DNA of 53,964 nucleotides, taken from NCBI GenBank assembly GCA_023257815.1, contig JALRBJ010000003.1, positions 1 to 53,964 of the forward strand. Direction: 5' to 3'. Position numbers and translations under genes: made by a program. The notes beneath the pieces were generated by a model. It did no database searches and was not told the origin of the DNA. It saw only the letters and a program-made list of their open reading frames with translations. Positions within the stretch are counted from its first letter, which is position 1; each line of letters opens with the position of its first letter. Shown here in pieces: positions 52,557-53,964 of the stretch. Source of the stretch: Candidatus Saccharimonadia bacterium (GTDB taxonomy: Bacteria > Patescibacteriota > Saccharimonadia > Saccharimonadales > Saccharimonadaceae).

Positions 52557-53606
52557 ATGGGACTAGAAAAGATATCAATCATTGGAAATGGTGATTTCGG
52601 AGCATTATTATCGCGGCTCTTGCCTGAAACTTTAGAACTTCTAATGCACGACAGCGATCAATCAAAGCCCCTCCCAGACAATGCCAAGTGGGTTGAACTT
52701 CCAGAAGCAGCTACAGCAGACATCGTCTTTATCGCCACACCATTTGAAGCCATGCCAGAGCTGTGCAAAAGGCTTGCTGCACATGTCTGTAAGGATACGA
52801 TCGTGGCAGACCTTTGTTCTGTAAAAGTAAAGCCTGCAGAGCTATTGCAACGTAACTTTTTAGGTAAAGCCAACTTTGTTTCAACTCATCCACTCTTTGG
52901 ACCAAACTCCGCACCGAATCGTGACGCCGCGCAAGGCAAGGAGCTAGTTTGGTCTGAGCTTGAAGGAGGCGGTGATACCGAGCCGCTCCGTGCGTTATTT
53001 AATGACCTTGGTCTGAGGGTTATAGAGATGAATCCTGAAGAGCACGATAAAGAGATGGCTTGGATACACGCACTAACGTTCTTTATTGGCCGTGCACTCG
53101 TAGAAATCGATATACCAGAGCTACAGCTAAGCACAGGATATTTTGAAAAACTCCTTGCCTTGCGCGATTTAGAGAAGACACAAAGTTACGACCTTTTTAC
53201 GACCGTTGAACGCCACAATCCCCAGGCAGGTGCTATTCGCCAAAATCTCATGAAAGTGTTTACCGAACTCGAATACGCAATACAACAGCCAGCCGTAACC
53301 AGCTCGATGACCGAAAGTAGCAAGACAGACAATAGTCAAGAGGTCGCGCGAATCCGATCAGAAATAGATGAAGTTGATGATGAGCTCAATCGACTACTTG
53401 CGAGGCGCTCAACGCTTGCTAAAGAAATGTTCGTAGCAAAAGGTGGCCAAAATATCTATCGACCCGAAAGAGAAGAAGCAATAATTAGACGAATCATTTC
53501 TGAACATGGAGGCGATTTTGTGCCTGATTCATTAGAACAAATCTTCCGCGCTATTATAAAAGCCAGTAGGGATCAGCAGACTAGCCTCTCACTACTACAG
53601 GGTTAG
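52557..53606 (+). CDS. tyrA: Prephenate dehydrogenase fused to a C-terminal chorismate mutase
   Basis: 349 residues from the ATG at 52557. The N-terminal NAD-binding domain has GNGDFGALLSRLLP, ADLCSVKVKP and STHPLFGPNSA, typical of TyrA, followed by the helical domain. The last 85 residues are an AroQ-type chorismate mutase (IRSEIDEVDDELNRLLARR, YRPEREEAIIRRI, IFRAIIKASRDQQ). In E. coli TyrA the mutase is N-terminal; here the order is reversed. With pheA, 7 bp upstream, it would turn chorismate into both aromatic keto acids. No shikimate genes are in the window. Confidence 0.85.
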   Translation: MGLEKISIIGNGDFGALLSRLLPETLELLMHDSDQSKPLPDNAKWVELPEAATADIVFIATPFEAMPELCKRLAAHVCKDTIVADLCSVKVKPAELLQRNFLGKANFVSTHPLFGPNSAPNRDAAQGKELVWSELEGGGDTEPLRALFNDLGLRVIEMNPEEHDKEMAWIHALTFFIGRALVEIDIPELQLSTGYFEKLLALRDLEKTQSYDLFTTVERHNPQAGAIRQNLMKVFTELEYAIQQPAVTSSMTESSKTDNSQEVARIRSEIDEVDDELNRLLARRSTLAKEMFVAKGGQNIYRPEREEAIIRRIISEHGGDFVPDSLEQIFRAIIKASRDQQTSLSLLQG

Positions 53607-53615
53607 TCGATAACA

Positions 53616-53643
53616 CAAGAGTGAACTCTTGAAGTGTTATAAT
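53616..53643 (+). promoter_or_regulatory. trpS promoter region with an inverted repeat
   Basis: TATAAT (53638-53643) ends 7 nt before the ATG at 53651, so the mRNA would be leaderless. CAAGAGT-GA-ACTCTTG (53616-53631) lies where the -35 would be and could be an operator. Confidence 0.5.
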
Positions 53644-53650
53644 GATTCCA

Positions 53651-53896
53651 ATGGCTAAACCCGTAATACTCACTGGCATTCGTGCTAATAATGATCTACA
53701 TATTGGCAATTATTTTGGAGCTATGTTGCCGATAGTTGATATGGCAAAAACACGCTCAGATGAATTTCAGATAAATCTATTCATTCCAGATCTTCATAGT
53801 TTCACAACACCGATTGATCATAGCAAACTTCAAAAGCAAATACTGCAAGCAAGCGACGAGAGAGTATATGGCAGAGCAACTCAGCGGAGAATTTGA
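53651..53896 (+). pseudogene. trpS: Truncated tryptophanyl-tRNA synthetase
   Basis: 81 codons from the ATG at 53651. The start is a normal class I TrpRS (KPVILTGIRANNDLHIGNYFGA, containing the HIGH-like HIGN, then FIPDLHSFTTPIDHSKLQKQIL). After about base 53848 similarity ends abruptly (QASDERVYGRATQRRI) and a stop follows at 53894-53896; a normal TrpRS has about 330 residues. Either a genomic rearrangement broke the gene or the last 115 bases belong to a different locus joined in assembly, which is plausible so close to the end. Confidence 0.75.
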
Positions 53897-53964
53897 TCCT
53901 AGAAGACATCAGACGCTGTTGGAGATTCTACAACGCGCAGTCGAGCTCTATGGCGATAAGCCAG
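53868..53964 (+). CDS. 5' start of an ORF running off the window
   Basis: ATG at 53868 behind GACGAGAGAG, open to the window end (32 codons, MAEQLSGEFDPRRHQTLLEI, later RAVELYGDKP). The segment AVELYGDKP resembles the N-terminus of AMP-forming acyl-CoA ligases, but 32 residues are too few to decide. It overlaps the broken end of trpS in another frame and may be the neighbour brought in by the rearrangement. Confidence 0.4.
   Translation, partial: MAEQLSGEFDPRRHQTLLEILQRAVELYGDKP

Noticed and set aside
1-53964. Alternative genetic code (UGA as Gly, as in SR1/Gracilibacteria)
   Set aside because: UGA serves as the normal stop, for example of cyoA, the 16867 gene and the 33330 gene, and no conserved protein needs UGA read-through.
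1-53964. CRISPR arrays, insertion sequences, tRNA or rRNA genes
   Set aside because: No regularly spaced repeats, transposase-like ORFs, terminal inverted repeats with duplications or tRNA/rRNA signatures were seen.

Overview
The window looks like part of a chromosome of a Candidatus Saccharibacteria (TM7) or closely related Patescibacteria/CPR bacterium. The grounds are a stripped-down but complete str-S10-spc-alpha ribosomal supercluster with no rpmD (uL30) between rpsE and rplO, very short intergenic gaps with many TAATG stop/start overlaps, several promoters whose -10 box lies only 6-10 nt before the start codon (leaderless genes), scattered type IV pilin-like genes, and UGA used as an ordinary stop (so not the recoded SR1/Gracilibacteria code). 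No tRNA, rRNA, CRISPR array or insertion sequence was recognised.

Layout. 1-5000: 3' part of hisS, a pilin-like gene, trigger factor (tig), a 37-residue membrane miniprotein, clpP behind a perfect CIRCE element, a membrane protein and a histidine phosphatase. 5000-12500: rpoB-rpoC. 12550-17330: a five-gene surface cluster resembling the WxL/Csc systems of Firmicutes (two small WxL-like proteins, a DUF916/DUF3324-like membrane protein with a LysM domain, a large WxL-like protein and a small anchored protein). 17340-24930: rpsL-rpsG, a block of unknown genes, then fusA. 25030-31915: a secreted coiled-coil protein, a mini-pilin, the full cytochrome bo3-type quinol oxidase operon cyoABCDE and a type II NADH dehydrogenase. 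32031-33215: tuf. 33330-35405: small membrane proteins, rpsJ and a pilin. 35572-44371: rplC to rplO, interrupted by two unrecognised mini-genes (41454-41600 and 42291-42398). 44540-46994: secY, a sortase and a decayed second sortase. 47160-51159: infA, rpmJ, rpsM, rpsK, rpsD, rpoA, rplQ, rplM, rpsI. 51272-53964: prephenate dehydratase, prephenate dehydrogenase fused to chorismate mutase, a truncated trpS and the start of another ORF.

How it fits together. The ancestral order rpoBC / rpsL-rpsG-fusA-tuf / rpsJ-rplC is kept, but accessory blocks sit at its junctions: the surface cluster between rpoC and rpsL, unknown genes between rpsG and fusA, respiration between fusA and tuf, pili and membrane proteins between tuf and rplC. 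NDH-2 plus the quinol oxidase would form a two-enzyme NADH-to-oxygen chain needing quinone and heme that nothing here makes. The WxL-like cluster, sortase and pilins describe an elaborate monoderm surface, as expected of an epibiont.

Most notable: the RNA polymerase beta' subunit has lost the cysteines of both usual zinc sites, and S14, L36 and S4 are also zinc-free types; the acidic mini-gene inside the spc operon carries an internal duplication; the WxL-like cluster may be an undescribed surface complex; and possible leader structures precede rpsJ and rplC.
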